64,000 nucleotides of DNA from Shewanella psychropiezotolerans (GCF_007197555.1 NZ_CP041614.1:5758001-5822000), one strand, 5' to 3'. Counted from the stretch's first letter, positions 28,820 to 39,069 are shown. A program made the numbers and translations. The notes: generated by a model not told the origin, from the sequence alone.

Positions 28820-31800
28820 ATGCGCTTTACTGATATTTTTATTCGCAGGCCGGTACTCGCCGCCTCGATAAGCTTGCTCCTGCTGCTATTAGGACTTTAC
28901 TCCCTTAACAGCATGCAGGTCCGTGAATACCCTGAGATGACCAATACCGTGGTCACCGTCTCCACCAGCTACTATGGTGCCGATGCAAACCTGATCCAGG
29001 GCTTTATTACCCAGCCATTGGAACAAGCCCTTGCTCAGGCCGATAACGTCGACTTCATGACCTCAGACAGCTCTCTTGGTACCTCCAAGATCACTGTGTA
29101 CATGAAACTCAACACCGATCCCAATGGCGCCCTGGCCGATATTCTGGCTAAGGTTAACTCGGTGCGATCTCAGCTTCCTAAAGAGGCCGAAGACTCTACC
29201 GTGGATATGTCTACAGGTTCACAGACTTCCGTCCTGTATATCTCCTTCTATAGCGATCAGATCAACTCGAGCCAGATAACTGATTATCTGGAGCGGGTGG
29301 TAAAACCTGAACTCTTCACCATAGATGGGGTTGCTAAAGTTAATCTCTATGGCGGCATCAAATACGCCATGAGAATATGGTTAGATCCCGCTCGTATGGG
29401 GGGCTTTAACTTGTCCTCATCCGAGGTGATGCAGGTGCTACAGGCTAACAACTATCAATCTGCCGTGGGTCAGGCCAATGGGGTGTTTACCCTATTCAAT
29501 GGTACGGCAGATACTCAAGTCGCCACCGTCGATGAGCTTAAGAAACTCGTTATAGGCAGCAAAGAGGGTCTGATTATTCGTCTCGGTGATATTGCCGATG
29601 TGAGTCTGGAGAAGAGTCACGATATCTACCGCGCTTTGGCCGATGGACAAGAAGCTGTGGTCGTTGCACTGGATGTCACTCCGACGGCTAACCCCTTAGT
29701 CGTCGCAGCCGATGCACGCGCTATGATGCCAGATATCGAGCGTAACCTGCCGGTCTCGATGAAGACACGCATCTTGTATGATTCCTCTCTCGCCATCGAT
29801 GAGTCGATCAACGAAGTGATCAAGACAATTGGTGAAGCCTCGTTGATCGTTATCGTGGTGATAACCCTATTTCTAGGCTCTTTTCGCGCCGTTATCATAC
29901 CGATAGTCACCATTCCTCTATCACTGATCGGGGTAGCCATCATCATGCAGATGTTCGGCTTTACTCTGAACCTGATGACACTCCTGGCCATGGTGCTGGC
30001 CATCGGCCTGGTGGTGGATGACGCCATCGTGGTGGTGGAGAATGTCGACAGACACATCAAGCTAGGTGAAACACCTTTCAGGGCTGCCATTATCGGGACC
30101 CGAGAAATTGCACTTCCCGTAATATCCATGACCATCACCTTGGCAGCCGTTTATGCGCCTATCGCCCTGATGGGAGGCATAACAGGATCTTTGTTTAAAG
30201 AGTTTGCCCTGACCTTAGCCGGCGCGGTATTTATCTCGGGGATCGTGGCACTGACACTGTCACCTATGATGTGCTCCAAAATACTCAAGCCTCACACAGC
30301 TCCTAATCGTTTCGAGCGTGGCGTCGAAAACTTCCTTGAAGGCATGACTAAGCGTTATCAGAGCATGCTCAATGCCGTGATGGAAAAACGTCCCGTGGTC
30401 ATCGGCTTCGGGGCTATCGTTTTCGCCTCTCTGCCGGTGATGTTTCACTTTATCCCGTCAGAGCTTGCGCCGAACGAAGATAAGAGTGTGGTCATGATGA
30501 TGGGCACTGCACCATCGACGGCTAACTTAGACTATATCCAGGCTAATATGGCAATAGTCACCGACATGATTAAGGCCCACCCGGAAGCCGCCGCATCATT
30601 GGCTTTTGTCGGCGTACCTAACTCTAATCAAGCCTTCGGTATCGCGCCACTCGTCCCTTGGAGTGAGCGTGATAAATCTCAGAAAGAGATGCAGAAGATA
30701 CTCGGTAAAGAAGTTAAAGAAGTTCCGGGAATGGCGGTCACCACCTTCCAGATGCCAGAACTTCCTGGTGCATCCAGCGGCTTACCCATACAGTTCGTTA
30801 TCACCACCTCAAACTCGTTCGAGAGCCTGTTCCAAATTGGCAGTGGTGTGCTTGAGAAGGTGCAGAATAGCCCACTGTTTGTTTACTCGAAGATCGACCT
30901 CAAGTTCGACTCGGGCACCATGAAGCTGCACATCAAGCGGGACTTAGCCGGCACTTACGGCATCACGATGCAAGATATCGGTGTGACCCTGACCACTATG
31001 ATGAGCGATGGCTATGTGAACCGCATCAACTTAGATGGCCGCTCATATGAAGTTATTCCTCAGGTTGAGCGTAAGTACCGCGCCAATCCGGAATCACTCC
31101 ACGGCTATTACGTGAAAGCCGCCGACGGCCGTTCGATCCCGCTATCTAGCCTGGTGGATATTGAGATGATATCTGAGCCGAGATCCTTGCCACACTTTAA
31201 TCAGATGAATTCACTGACGGTGAGCGGTGTAGCCACACCCGGAGTGGCTATGGGGATGTAATCACCTTCTTGCAAAATATAGGTGATACCGATCTGCCAA
31301 AAGGCTACAGCTATGACTTCCTGGGAGAATCACGTCAGTATGTCACCGAAGGCTCAGCCCTCTTTGCCACCTTCGGCCTGGCACTGGCGATCATCTTCCT
31401 GGTGCTGGCGAGTCAGTTCGAGAGTGTCCGCGACCCTCTGGTGATCTTGGTCTCAGTGCCACTCGCCATCAGTGGTGCACTCATCGCCCTAGGCTGGACT
31501 CATGTCTTTGGTCTGTCGTCGATGAACATCTATACCCAAGTTGGTCTGATCACCTTAGTGGGTTTGATTACCAAGCACGGTATCTTGATGTGTGAAGTCG
31601 CCAAGGAGGAGCAACTCCATAACGGCTTGAGTAAAATGGATGCGATTAAGCTTGCGGCAACCGTACGTTTACGCCCAATCCTGATGACGACGGCGGCCAT
31701 GATTGCCGGCCTTATTCCTCTGCTATTCGCAGTTGGAGCCGGCGCGGTGGCGCGCTTCAACATAGGTCTAGTGATAGTATCAGGCCTAGCTATAGGCACA

Positions 31801-31908
31801 CTGTTCACCCTGTTTGTTCTGCCGGTTATCTACACTTATTTAGCAGAGAGACACGAACCTCTACCCGTGTTTGACGAGGAGCCAAGGCTCGATACATCAA
31901 AAGCTTAG
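28820..31908 (+). CDS. RND multidrug efflux transporter (apparent frameshift)
   Basis: This is the proton-driven inner-membrane efflux pump. It starts with the usual RND N-terminus (FIRRPVLAASISLLLLLLG). The TM4 proton-relay Asp pair is in LVVDDAIVVVENV, and porter and C-terminal membrane domains are present. The frame breaks at 31252-31255: ATGGGGATG ends the first ORF at 31261, whereas one extra G gives GVAMGDVITFLQNIGDTDLP and continues to 31908. The restored length is 1029 residues, normal for AcrB-type pumps. Literal ORFs are 28820-31261 and 31270-31908. It has a clear ribosome-binding site (AGGAG). Substrates cannot be read from sequence. Confidence 0.9.
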
Positions 31909-31929
31909 GTTCTAGGTTCTAGGTTCTAG
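31907..31929. repeat. Tandem GGTTCTA heptamers
   Basis: Three tandem copies of ggttcta right after the RND stop. Related CTAG-containing repeats recur at 47436-47460 and 62672-62708. Confidence 0.7.
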
Positions 31930-31935
31930 AACACT

Positions 31936-31977
31936 AAGGTCTGGATAATACTAATTGGTATTATTCAGGCCTTTTAT
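31936..31977 (+). terminator. Terminator of the RND operon
   Basis: AAGGTCTGGATAATAC and GTATTATTCAGGCCTT form a long stem with G-U pairs, followed by TTATTT. The loop region matches the ATACCAATCGGTATAA-type palindrome seen elsewhere in the window. Confidence 0.7.
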
Positions 31978-32104
31978 TTGCATTAAATTCAATAACTCAA
32001 CTTTTGTGAGTAATCTTTTTCCAATAGCGAGTATGCTCAGGTACAATCCAGCTAATATTAAAGCACTCGTATTTATAGCATTAGCCAACGGCGGACCATA
32101 GATA

Positions 32105-32365
32105 ATGATAAATCCAAAGAAAATTGAAGAAGTTGCTAAGCAATTAGCCGAAAGCCTGCCAAGTGGTCTGAAGCAATTCGCCGGTGAATTTGAAGATAAG
32201 AGTAAACAGATCCTGCAAAACCAATTGATGAAGTTGGATGTGGTGTCCCATGAAGAATTTGAAGTTCAGCAACATGTTTTACTCAAGACCCGTGAAAAAT
32301 TAGAAGCCCTACAGGCACAAGTCGATGCGCTAGAGAAGCGACTCAACGAGAGTGAAAGCGAATAA
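32105..32365 (+). CDS. ubiK: Ubiquinone biosynthesis accessory factor UbiK
   Basis: This 86-residue protein of the YqiC/UbiK family helps assemble or act with UbiJ and the aerobic ubiquinone biosynthesis complex. The N-terminus is amphipathic (INPKKIEEVAKQLAESLPSG). The C-terminal coiled coil (REKLEALQAQVDALEKRLNE) matches the known trimeric coiled coil. It is a single gene with its own terminator. A separate quinone gene, ubiA, is far away at 59465. Confidence 0.9.
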   Translation: MINPKKIEEVAKQLAESLPSGLKQFAGEFEDKSKQILQNQLMKLDVVSHEEFEVQQHVLLKTREKLEALQAQVDALEKRLNESESE

Positions 32366-32406
32366 GTTTCAAATTATATCAATCGATATAAGACATGACA
32401 CAAATC

Positions 32407-32430
32407 AAGAGCGCTTAAGCGCTCTTTTTA
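32407..32430 (+). terminator. Rho-independent terminator after ubiK
   Basis: Palindrome AAGAGCGCTTAAGCGCTCTT followed by TTTATT. It also faces the convergent DUF417 gene. Confidence 0.85.
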
Positions 32431-32451
32431 TTGCTTTACTTCTTATTGCAG

Positions 32452-33294
32452 CTATTCGGCTTCTGATCTGTTCGTTGTAGTGAGCAGCAATATACATCCT
32501 GCCAGCAAGACCAGGTCCTTCACGATAAACTGACCACTCCCGGTCAATAGAGGAACACCTTGGCTCATCTCATAAGCGGGTAAGCTGATGATAAAGGTCT
32601 GGGTCGCCAGAAAGGTCAATGCCGCTACCGCTAAGCCCAATGTTCTGGCCCAGGCATATTTACTACCGATAATAAGACCGAAGACCGCAAGCAACTCAAC
32701 CACTCCGATAAAGTATGAGCCATGAAGTACACTAAAAAAATCGTAAATCCAGCTAAATAGTGGGCTCGTTGCCATCAACCTCTCGATGCCATCGGCTTCG
32801 AACTGAGTAAACTTCATACCGCCTATCCACAGCATCACCAATACCACTCCGGCCCAGATAACCTTAAGTGAAAACCTATTTAATTTTTGATGACCAGCGT
32901 AATGAGAGGCAATAAAAACAGAGACGCCGACTATGGCCAGATACTTAATCAATCCCTGTCCGGCACCGATAGCTGGGAAACCACCCAGACTATCGATCCA
33001 AACCGGGTGGGTGAATAACATCAGCATAGGTATCAAGGCTATTAGCGAATAGAGATAGAGGACTGCATGGCTCAATTTATGCCTAGGAAAGATTAACGCC
33101 GCGACGACTATGAGCTGCATGACACCTAACAAAGCCGATAGCCAAGGGAAGTCAGGCAAGCCTATGGCCGCGAGTTGTTTAGAAAAATAGCCGACATCTA
33201 GGGCTGTAAATCGATTCATTGCTGTGGTCAGTAGGAAGAGTCCCAATAACACGCGTGCAGCGGCTAACGCTGGTATAGATTTTTTCTCAAACAT
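32452..33294 (-). CDS. DUF417/DoxX-like membrane protein
   Basis: This 280-residue polytopic inner-membrane protein has about eight hydrophobic helices. The second half (IGGMKFTQFEADGIERLMATSPLFSWIY) fits the DUF417 family (YkgB/RclC), and the first half has DoxX-like helices, so it may be two four-helix modules. Some DUF417 members are linked to oxidative or reactive chlorine stress; nothing nearby supports or opposes that. I start at the ATG at 33294, which has GGAG 6 bases upstream, and not at the TTG 12 bases earlier. Confidence 0.75.
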   Translation of the reverse strand: MFEKKSIPALAAARVLLGLFLLTTAMNRFTALDVGYFSKQLAAIGLPDFPWLSALLGVMQLIVVAALIFPRHKLSHAVLYLYSLIALIPMLMLFTHPVWIDSLGGFPAIGAGQGLIKYLAIVGVSVFIASHYAGHQKLNRFSLKVIWAGVVLVMLWIGGMKFTQFEADGIERLMATSPLFSWIYDFFSVLHGSYFIGVVELLAVFGLIIGSKYAWARTLGLAVAALTFLATQTFIISLPAYEMSQGVPLLTGSGQFIVKDLVLLAGCILLLTTTNRSEAE

Positions 33295-33395
33295 TTCAAT
33301 CTCCAATTCAGATGCAGCAATAGACCCTTAAATCGGAATCGCTATTTCATCGAAACTGAATAAAAATACATCACCCACACTAATATCAATCGGGA

Positions 33396-33682
33396 TAATA
33401 CCAATTCCATTAAATTTATGCTCAATTCAGAGCTCTCTCAGGGCTGTTAATTCAAGGCGCATTGTTGAGAAAATGGTTATTCCCTTTTAAGACAATGCAA
33501 CACAGAAGTAGAAGCCCTGAGAAGCTCACGTAGTGCGGCTGATGTTTAAGGCAAAGGGAAAAACACTCTATGCTGCGCAAGTGGCTTTCGATATAGAATA
33601 ACTATTAGCTTCAATCCCCTTACTTGCCTACAGCATTTTTAACTCCCGCTGAATGACCACTTACTTAATGGAACTGGTATTT
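33396..33682. mobile_element. Small inverted-repeat element (MITE-like)
   Basis: About 287 bp bounded by TAATACCAATTCCATTAA on the left and TTAATGGAACTGGTATTTA on the right, which are inverse complements with one internal mismatch. Inside, GAGCTCTCTCAGGGCT and AGCCCTGAGAAGCTC form a second inverted pair (33428-33443, 33511-33525). No ORF is present. Size, ends and intergenic location fit a non-autonomous miniature element or a dispersed structured repeat. No target duplication is obvious. Confidence 0.6.
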
Positions 33683-33797
33683 ACTCCTCAATTCCTCACC
33701 AGATTGCCCTATTTTCGCCATCATTGATCATAGCTTAGCCCCCATATCCATGAAGGAATTTGTTTAAATGATGCCTATCACATTAGAGGGATTTTTC

Positions 33798-35186
33798 ATG
33801 TTAGATCTTTTGACTTCAGCTAAAACTAATCTTACCCATAAAATACTACTGGTTGCACTCTTGTCTCTTTTGTCACTCATCCCATTGGGATTAGTGATGG
33901 ATATGGTTTGGGAAAGGGAGAACTTATATCACCAAGTGGTGGAGGAGATAGGTCAATCTTGGGGAGAGCGACAGCAGATATCCGGGCCAGCTCTGGTCGT
34001 GCCCTATACCTATCAAGTTGTGCAAGAGACAATCAATGACGAAGGCAAGGTCAGAAAATTTACCAGCACTTATCAAAATGAACTGGTGATTTTACCTAAG
34101 CAGCTAGCGCTAAATATCGATCTCACCCATGACTTTCGTTCCAGAGGCATATTTCAGTCTCTGGTCTACAATGCCCGCATCACAGGCTCGGCGAACTTCG
34201 AAGTAGCAGCAGCCAAGGTGCCAAACATGTCTAAGTTCGATATCGAAAATGCCCGTATCGTCTTCGGCATATCGGCCAATCAAGCCATAGATAAAATAGA
34301 GACTTTCGAGCTGATAAGTGAATCTACAGGGGCATTAATCATGCAATCCAGCATAATGTCGGGCACAGGCCTGTCAAACCAGATAGGTCTGGAACGTGGC
34401 TTCCACCAGCCCATCAAGCTAGAAAGTGGGCAGAAGAAATTAACCTTAAATTTTGCCGTTAAACTGAGAGGTTCACAATCTATCAGCGCACTCCCTCTGG
34501 GTGAGCAGACCAGCATCAAGATCAGCGCCGATTGGCCCCACCCCAGTTTCAAGGGAATACTTCCGGCACATAGAGAAGTCACTAAGCAGGGTTTTAGTGC
34601 CAACTGGGAGATCAGCCACCTCAGTCGCAATTTTCCCCAAGTTTTTAGCAAGAATCAAGAGATCGACTTGAGGGAGATAGAAGCCAATACGGTACTGTTC
34701 GAGCCTGTCACCCACTACGGTAAAATTGAGCGTTCGGTGAAATACGGCCTGTTGTTTATCGTACTCAGTTTCATCATATTACTGATATTTGAATTGGGTC
34801 AGAAGACCAGCCTGAGTCTAATCCAATATCTGCTGGTGGGATGCGCTATGACACTATTTTATCTCTTGCTACTGTCTCTATCTGAGCACTTAACCTTTTC
34901 ACTGGCTTACATCATAGCGGCCAGCGTCCCGGTCATTTCAGTTTCGGCCTATGTGGCAAGTGCTACATCCTGTATCAAACGCGGTGGAATCATGTCAGCC
35001 ATGCTGATTGCCCTGTATACTGTGCTCTACTCCATCCTCAAGCTGGAAGATTATGCCCTGCTAATGGGGACCGGGCTCTTAGTGGTCATCATGTTGCTTC
35101 TTATGTTTGTCACTCGAGGGGCAGGACAAGAGACTTTGAACTCAGACAAACCCAATAAAACAAGTCGAGTCGATCCATCAAGTTAA
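33798..35186 (+). CDS. creD: Cell envelope integrity protein CreD
   Basis: This inner-membrane protein of about 462 residues belongs to the CreD (Cet) family, tied to envelope stress and the CreBC response in other bacteria. One N-terminal helix (ILLVALLSLLSLIPLGLVMD) is followed by a large periplasmic domain containing the family feature ADWPHPSFKGILPAHREV. Several C-terminal helices follow, including YLLVGCAMTLFYLLLLSLSEH. An ATG 30 bases upstream is in frame, but this ATG has AGAGGG just before it and aligns with the usual CreD start. No creBC genes are visible here. Confidence 0.88.
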   Translation: MLDLLTSAKTNLTHKILLVALLSLLSLIPLGLVMDMVWERENLYHQVVEEIGQSWGERQQISGPALVVPYTYQVVQETINDEGKVRKFTSTYQNELVILPKQLALNIDLTHDFRSRGIFQSLVYNARITGSANFEVAAAKVPNMSKFDIENARIVFGISANQAIDKIETFELISESTGALIMQSSIMSGTGLSNQIGLERGFHQPIKLESGQKKLTLNFAVKLRGSQSISALPLGEQTSIKISADWPHPSFKGILPAHREVTKQGFSANWEISHLSRNFPQVFSKNQEIDLREIEANTVLFEPVTHYGKIERSVKYGLLFIVLSFIILLIFELGQKTSLSLIQYLLVGCAMTLFYLLLLSLSEHLTFSLAYIIAASVPVISVSAYVASATSCIKRGGIMSAMLIALYTVLYSILKLEDYALLMGTGLLVVIMLLLMFVTRGAGQETLNSDKPNKTSRVDPSS

Positions 35187-35268
35187 CGATATTTAATTGA
35201 TATTTCCGCCAACTAGGCTAGCTTGCCGCGAATGCGCAAGTTAGCCTATGCACTTTTAAAATGAGGCC

Positions 35269-36075
35269 ATGCCATTGAAGCGTCCTTTCCCCTTTAGGTC
35301 TGCCGTGCTATTTCCTATGATATTGGGCTGGTTTGTCCTGCTCATCATACCCGGTATACTGTTTGTCTCTGACGCATCGCTATTTCCCTGGTTGTCTCTC
35401 GATTCCACAGCCGCCGAAACACTATTTTGGATCACTTCGACCGGAACGGCTCCCTATGGCGTAGCGACCGTGCTGTTAATATTATTCCTTAGCTATCGAA
35501 GACTGGAGCATTCAAGATTTTTTAGTCTGTTTCTCGCTATCTCACTGAGTATGTGTACCACACTCGGACTCAACCATTTCCTTAAGCCTTTCTTCAATGA
35601 GGCGCGCCCTAATGCGGTCTGGCTAGATCAACATAACCTGCTTAACACCGATAGTTTTTACACTCTTTCTAAAACGGAGCGCAAAATACAGATGATGGCG
35701 GCAGTCAATCAGGTTGAACACGCCAACACAGAGATCACCTTAGCGCCATTAGTTAAGCAACATTGGCAACACGAGATAGGATTTTCCTTTCCATCGGGGC
35801 ACACACTATTTGCTATCACCTTGACCATGGTTGCCAGCTATTACCTCCTGATAGCAGGTAATATATGGATACCTGGTTTGCTCTTTTTCTGGAGTATTGC
35901 CATGGGATTCAGCCGAATGCTATTGGGAATGCACTGGACTCAAGATGTGCTCGCATCGACTCTACTCGGTGGAATAATCGGACTTATCAGTCTATTGGTT
36001 ATTCACAAGGTATTTCCTTTTATCTGGTCAATTTCATCCAGGCTAGCACCACGACAGATAAAAGCGAATCAGTAG
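35269..36075 (+). CDS. pgpB: PAP2-family phosphatase, PgpB-like
   Basis: This 268-residue membrane lipid phosphatase has the three PAP2 motifs in order: KPFFNEARP, FSFPSGH and SRMLLGMHWTQD, with about six transmembrane helices. Phosphatidylglycerophosphate or undecaprenyl pyrophosphate dephosphorylation is the known role of PgpB proteins; the large loop between motifs 1 and 2 fits that subfamily. The ATG has AATGAGG close upstream. The 83 bp after creD suggests a separate or loosely linked unit. Confidence 0.82.
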   Translation: MPLKRPFPFRSAVLFPMILGWFVLLIIPGILFVSDASLFPWLSLDSTAAETLFWITSTGTAPYGVATVLLILFLSYRRLEHSRFFSLFLAISLSMCTTLGLNHFLKPFFNEARPNAVWLDQHNLLNTDSFYTLSKTERKIQMMAAVNQVEHANTEITLAPLVKQHWQHEIGFSFPSGHTLFAITLTMVASYYLLIAGNIWIPGLLFFWSIAMGFSRMLLGMHWTQDVLASTLLGGIIGLISLLVIHKVFPFIWSISSRLAPRQIKANQ

Positions 36076-36094
36076 CCATGATGCCAAAGAGATA

Positions 36095-36110
36095 ATACCA
36101 ATCGCTATAA
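36095..36110. repeat. ATACCAATCGCTATAA palindromic motif
   Basis: One of several intergenic copies of a 16-mer with consensus ATACCAATCGGTATAA in this window, located just after the PAP2 gene. Confidence 0.5.
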
Positions 36111-36210
36111 AGACTTCTCTTTGGCTAACCACGACTCGATAGAATGGGATATCATTAGCGACAAACATCTGGATTGATATCTTACTTACCTAAACACTAA
36201 TGAGCTTCCT

Positions 36211-36693
36211 ATGGCAGAACTGCAACTAGACAAAATTGATCTGGATATCTTACGCCTGCTGCAGAGTCAGGGGCGGCTCTCCAATCAGGAACTCGCCGAA
36301 CGGGTAGGCTTATCGCCCTCCCCTTGCTCTCGCAGAGTAAAAGCCCTGGAAGAATCCGGTTTTATCTCAGGTTATGCCACCATACTCTCTGCCGAACATT
36401 TTAATCTGTCACTCACAGCTTATGTGCAGGTACGACTAGAGAAACACGCGAAAGAAATTCTGGAGTCTTTTGAGGCCAAGGTAAGCAGCTATGACGAGGT
36501 ACAGGAATGCTGTCTGCTCACTGGCAGCGATGCCGATTATCAGCTAAAAGTGTTAGTTGAGGACATGAACCAGTTCAAACTCTTCTTACTCGATAAATTA
36601 ACCACACATCCTCATATAGCCGGAGTCCATTCCAGCTTCGTATTGAAACAAGTGAAAAGCCAAACCAGCATTCCACTGCCCAAAATAGCTTAA
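36211..36693 (+). CDS. Lrp/AsnC-family transcriptional regulator
   Basis: This 160-residue protein has an N-terminal winged helix (LDKIDLDILRLLQSQGRLSNQ, LAERVGLSPSPCSRRVKALEESG) and a C-terminal RAM/ACT-like domain at about 70-150 (VQECCLLTGSDADYQLKV). Such regulators respond to amino acids and often control an adjacent transporter. The next gene is an amino-acid-type NSS transporter, and an inverted repeat with an Lrp-like AATATT core lies between them. Confidence 0.9.
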   Translation: MAELQLDKIDLDILRLLQSQGRLSNQELAERVGLSPSPCSRRVKALEESGFISGYATILSAEHFNLSLTAYVQVRLEKHAKEILESFEAKVSSYDEVQECCLLTGSDADYQLKVLVEDMNQFKLFLLDKLTTHPHIAGVHSSFVLKQVKSQTSIPLPKIA

Positions 36694-36730
36694 TTTGTCG
36701 CTTGTCGATCGCAAAAATGAATAAAGTTGA

Positions 36731-36751
36731 ATACGCAATATTCTTGCGTAT
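36731..36751. promoter_or_regulatory. Inverted repeat, candidate Lrp-type operator
   Basis: ATACGCAA-TATTC-TTGCGTAT: perfect 8-bp arms and an AT-rich core, 38 bp after the lrp-like stop and about 190 bp before the transporter gene. A weak terminator is the alternative. Confidence 0.4.
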
Positions 36752-36938
36752 CGCACAGCGCAGACAACCACAAAGCAATATCATTTCAAAAAAACCGCCA
36801 AAATAGATCGGAATCACCAAACATTTATGAATTATCAGGATATACAATCTCAAATGTTGTTTTTTTTGATATAAACCTTCATTGACCAGCTAAAATAAAA
36901 GACTATGATGCGTCCTCATCAAAAAGTGAGAGATAAGC

Positions 36939-38297
36939 ATGAGTTCCACAGACACTAACCATTTCAGTTCAAGACTAGGCTTTATCATGGCCGCCGCAGG
37001 CTCCGCCGTCGGTGTCGGTAATATCTGGGGCTTTCCGACGCAAGCCGCAACCCATGGCGGTGGCGCATTTCTCTTAGTCTATCTGGTACTTATAGTCATT
37101 TTAGGTTATCCCATGCTTGTCGCCGAGTTGATGATTGGTCGTCATGGCCAGACTAACCCAGCCGACGCAATGGGCAAGATAGGTACGGGTCCAGTAAGCC
37201 GAAACATAGGTAAACTGATTGGCTTCACCTCTATCGTTACCGCAACCCTTATCTGTACCTTCTACACCATATTATCCGGCTGGTTTGTCAGCTTTGCTCT
37301 AGCCCCAATAGCGAAAATATTCGGATTCTCACAGGCCTCCGTCTGGTTGATGGATTTCTCACTGTCGCGCAACTTAGTGTTTACCGCCATCTTCATATTA
37401 ATGGTGATTTGGGTGATACGTCAGGGAGTACAACAGGGGATCGAGCGCTGGTCTAAACGTTTAATGCCTCTGCTGCTAGGCATCTTAGTCTTAGGCGTTG
37501 TCTACATACTGACTCTACCCGGCGCCATGACAGGGCTAGAGGTACTACTCGTTCCTGACTTTTCACAAATCTGGGATGGCGACGTGCTCGTCGGAGCTCT
37601 GGGACAGACATTCTTCTCATTGACCATAGGTACTGGTGCCATGATGGTCTATGGCGCTTACCTGAATGAAAAAGAGAACATAGCTAAGCTCACCGCCTAT
37701 GTCACCCTAATGGACACAAGTGTGGCCTTCCTGGCCGCGCTGATGATCATTCCAGCCATGTATGTGGCGCAGCATAACGGCGTACAGATTTTCGCCGCAG
37801 ATGGCAGCCTGCTGAATTCTGATACTCTAGTCTTCACCGTGCTACCTGCGTTATTCGATACCTTAGGTGGTAACCTGCAGTATATTTTAGCCTTGGTATT
37901 CTTCATCTTGATGACTATCGCAGGTCTGACATCGGCTATCTCTATCGTCGAGGTCCCCACCAGCTACCTGATGGAGAAGAGAGAGATCGGCCGCAACAAG
38001 GCAACCTACTTAATTGGCACCTTAATCATGGTGTTGTCATTGAGCCTAGTTTGGAATTTTGAGCAGTTATTTAGCTTTATGATCACCTTGACCACAGAGA
38101 GAGCTCAACCCCTCATCGCCCTGGGTATCGCCATCTATTTAGGCTGGGTATGGCAACGCAACGACCTACTTAAAGAGATCCAGGCTCAAGAGGGAGCTGA
38201 TAGCAACAGTCTATTCTGGCGTCTATGGCCAATCTATGTGAAGTTTGTCTGCCCACTTCTGATCATTTTGATCATAGTGCAGCTATTTAATACTTAG
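36939..38297 (+). CDS. Sodium-dependent NSS/SNF-family transporter
   Basis: This 452-residue secondary transporter has about 11 helices. The N-terminal NSS signature is present (SRLGFIMAAAGSAVGVGNIWGFP), including the unwound TM1 GSAVGVGNIW that forms Na+ and substrate sites in LeuT-type proteins. The TM6 region is FFSLTIGTGAMMVYGAYL. The substrate is probably an amino acid; the upstream Lrp-type regulator agrees with this, but identity is unknown. ATG with GAGAGATAAGC upstream. Confidence 0.88.
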   Translation: MSSTDTNHFSSRLGFIMAAAGSAVGVGNIWGFPTQAATHGGGAFLLVYLVLIVILGYPMLVAELMIGRHGQTNPADAMGKIGTGPVSRNIGKLIGFTSIVTATLICTFYTILSGWFVSFALAPIAKIFGFSQASVWLMDFSLSRNLVFTAIFILMVIWVIRQGVQQGIERWSKRLMPLLLGILVLGVVYILTLPGAMTGLEVLLVPDFSQIWDGDVLVGALGQTFFSLTIGTGAMMVYGAYLNEKENIAKLTAYVTLMDTSVAFLAALMIIPAMYVAQHNGVQIFAADGSLLNSDTLVFTVLPALFDTLGGNLQYILALVFFILMTIAGLTSAISIVEVPTSYLMEKREIGRNKATYLIGTLIMVLSLSLVWNFEQLFSFMITLTTERAQPLIALGIAIYLGWVWQRNDLLKEIQAQEGADSNSLFWRLWPIYVKFVCPLLIILIIVQLFNT

Positions 38298-38309
38298 GCC
38301 TACCTAGTA

Positions 38310-38343
38310 AACGACTCTCCATGTCGAATCATGTAGAGTCGTT
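38310..38343 (+). terminator. Hairpin after the NSS transporter
   Basis: AACGACTCT and AGAGTCGTT arms with an inner CATG/CATG extension. It lacks a T run, so it may be Rho-assisted or an mRNA-stabilising hairpin. Confidence 0.45.
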
Positions 38344-38460
38344 ACTCATCATTTCTAAGCCATTAAGTAGTCTAGTTTAAAACGAATGACAGCAGATGCA
38401 GTCTATGCCTGCTGTTGCTTCATTTTAATTTCACTCGAGCTAAAACTAGCTAGCGTAATG

Positions 38461-39069
38461 CTAAGTATATTGCTTCAGTATCATCTGCACCGCAGTATCC
38501 GAAATCAGGTCAATTTGCTGTTCATCGGGAAATTCAGCCCCCTGTATCAGCTGAGGCCAGAAACAAAACGCCTTGATCACCGCCATAAATTGCGTAACCA
38601 CAAGTTCGGGGTGTTTGGTTTTAAGCACACCGGCATCCGCCGCCGCATAAAACCAACTCGTCAAGGGGGATTCCTGCTTACTGAACTCATTCATCGCATC
38701 CTGAATAAGCTCGGGAGAGTGAATAGCCTCGGCAATGATCACCTTGGCCATAGAGAGAAAGGCCTCAGATCTGAGTTGCGAAACTTCATGGGCAACTAAC
38801 AGCCTAAGTTGATCTTCCAGTGAACCTTCAGTTGAAAAAGGCACATGTTCAAATGCACAAAGCAGCGACATCATCTCAACCATGATCGCGCTAAACAAGG
38901 CATCTTTATTAGAAAAATGATTGTAAACCGTACGCTTAGAGACTTCCGCTCCCTTGGCAATATCATCCATACTCGCCGATTGAAAGCCTTTCGCCTCAAA
39001 CTCAGTCATGGCAGCCTGAATAATAGCTGCACGTTTTAACTCGGAGCGGGATATTTTTTTCTCTTGCAT
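38461..39069 (-). CDS. TetR/AcrR-family regulator
   Basis: This 202-residue regulator has an N-terminal helix-turn-helix (ASMDDIAKGAEVSKRTVYNHF) and a C-terminal ligand-binding region of the TetR_C type (AHEVSQLRSEAFLSMAKVIIAEA). It is divergent from the metallo-hydrolase gene at 39191, and repeated AGTTTACTTT boxes lie between the two starts. It probably controls itself and that hydrolase. Confidence 0.88.
   Translation of the reverse strand: MQEKKISRSELKRAAIIQAAMTEFEAKGFQSASMDDIAKGAEVSKRTVYNHFSNKDALFSAIMVEMMSLLCAFEHVPFSTEGSLEDQLRLLVAHEVSQLRSEAFLSMAKVIIAEAIHSPELIQDAMNEFSKQESPLTSWFYAAADAGVLKTKHPELVVTQFMAVIKAFCFWPQLIQGAEFPDEQQIDLISDTAVQMILKQYT

Noticed and set aside
28820..31908. Two separate transporter genes
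   Set aside because: The second ORF starts mid-domain without a ribosome-binding site and joins the first after restoring one G.
38386..38799. 137-codon plus-strand ORF
   Set aside because: It lies antisense inside the TetR gene, which has a clear helix-turn-helix.
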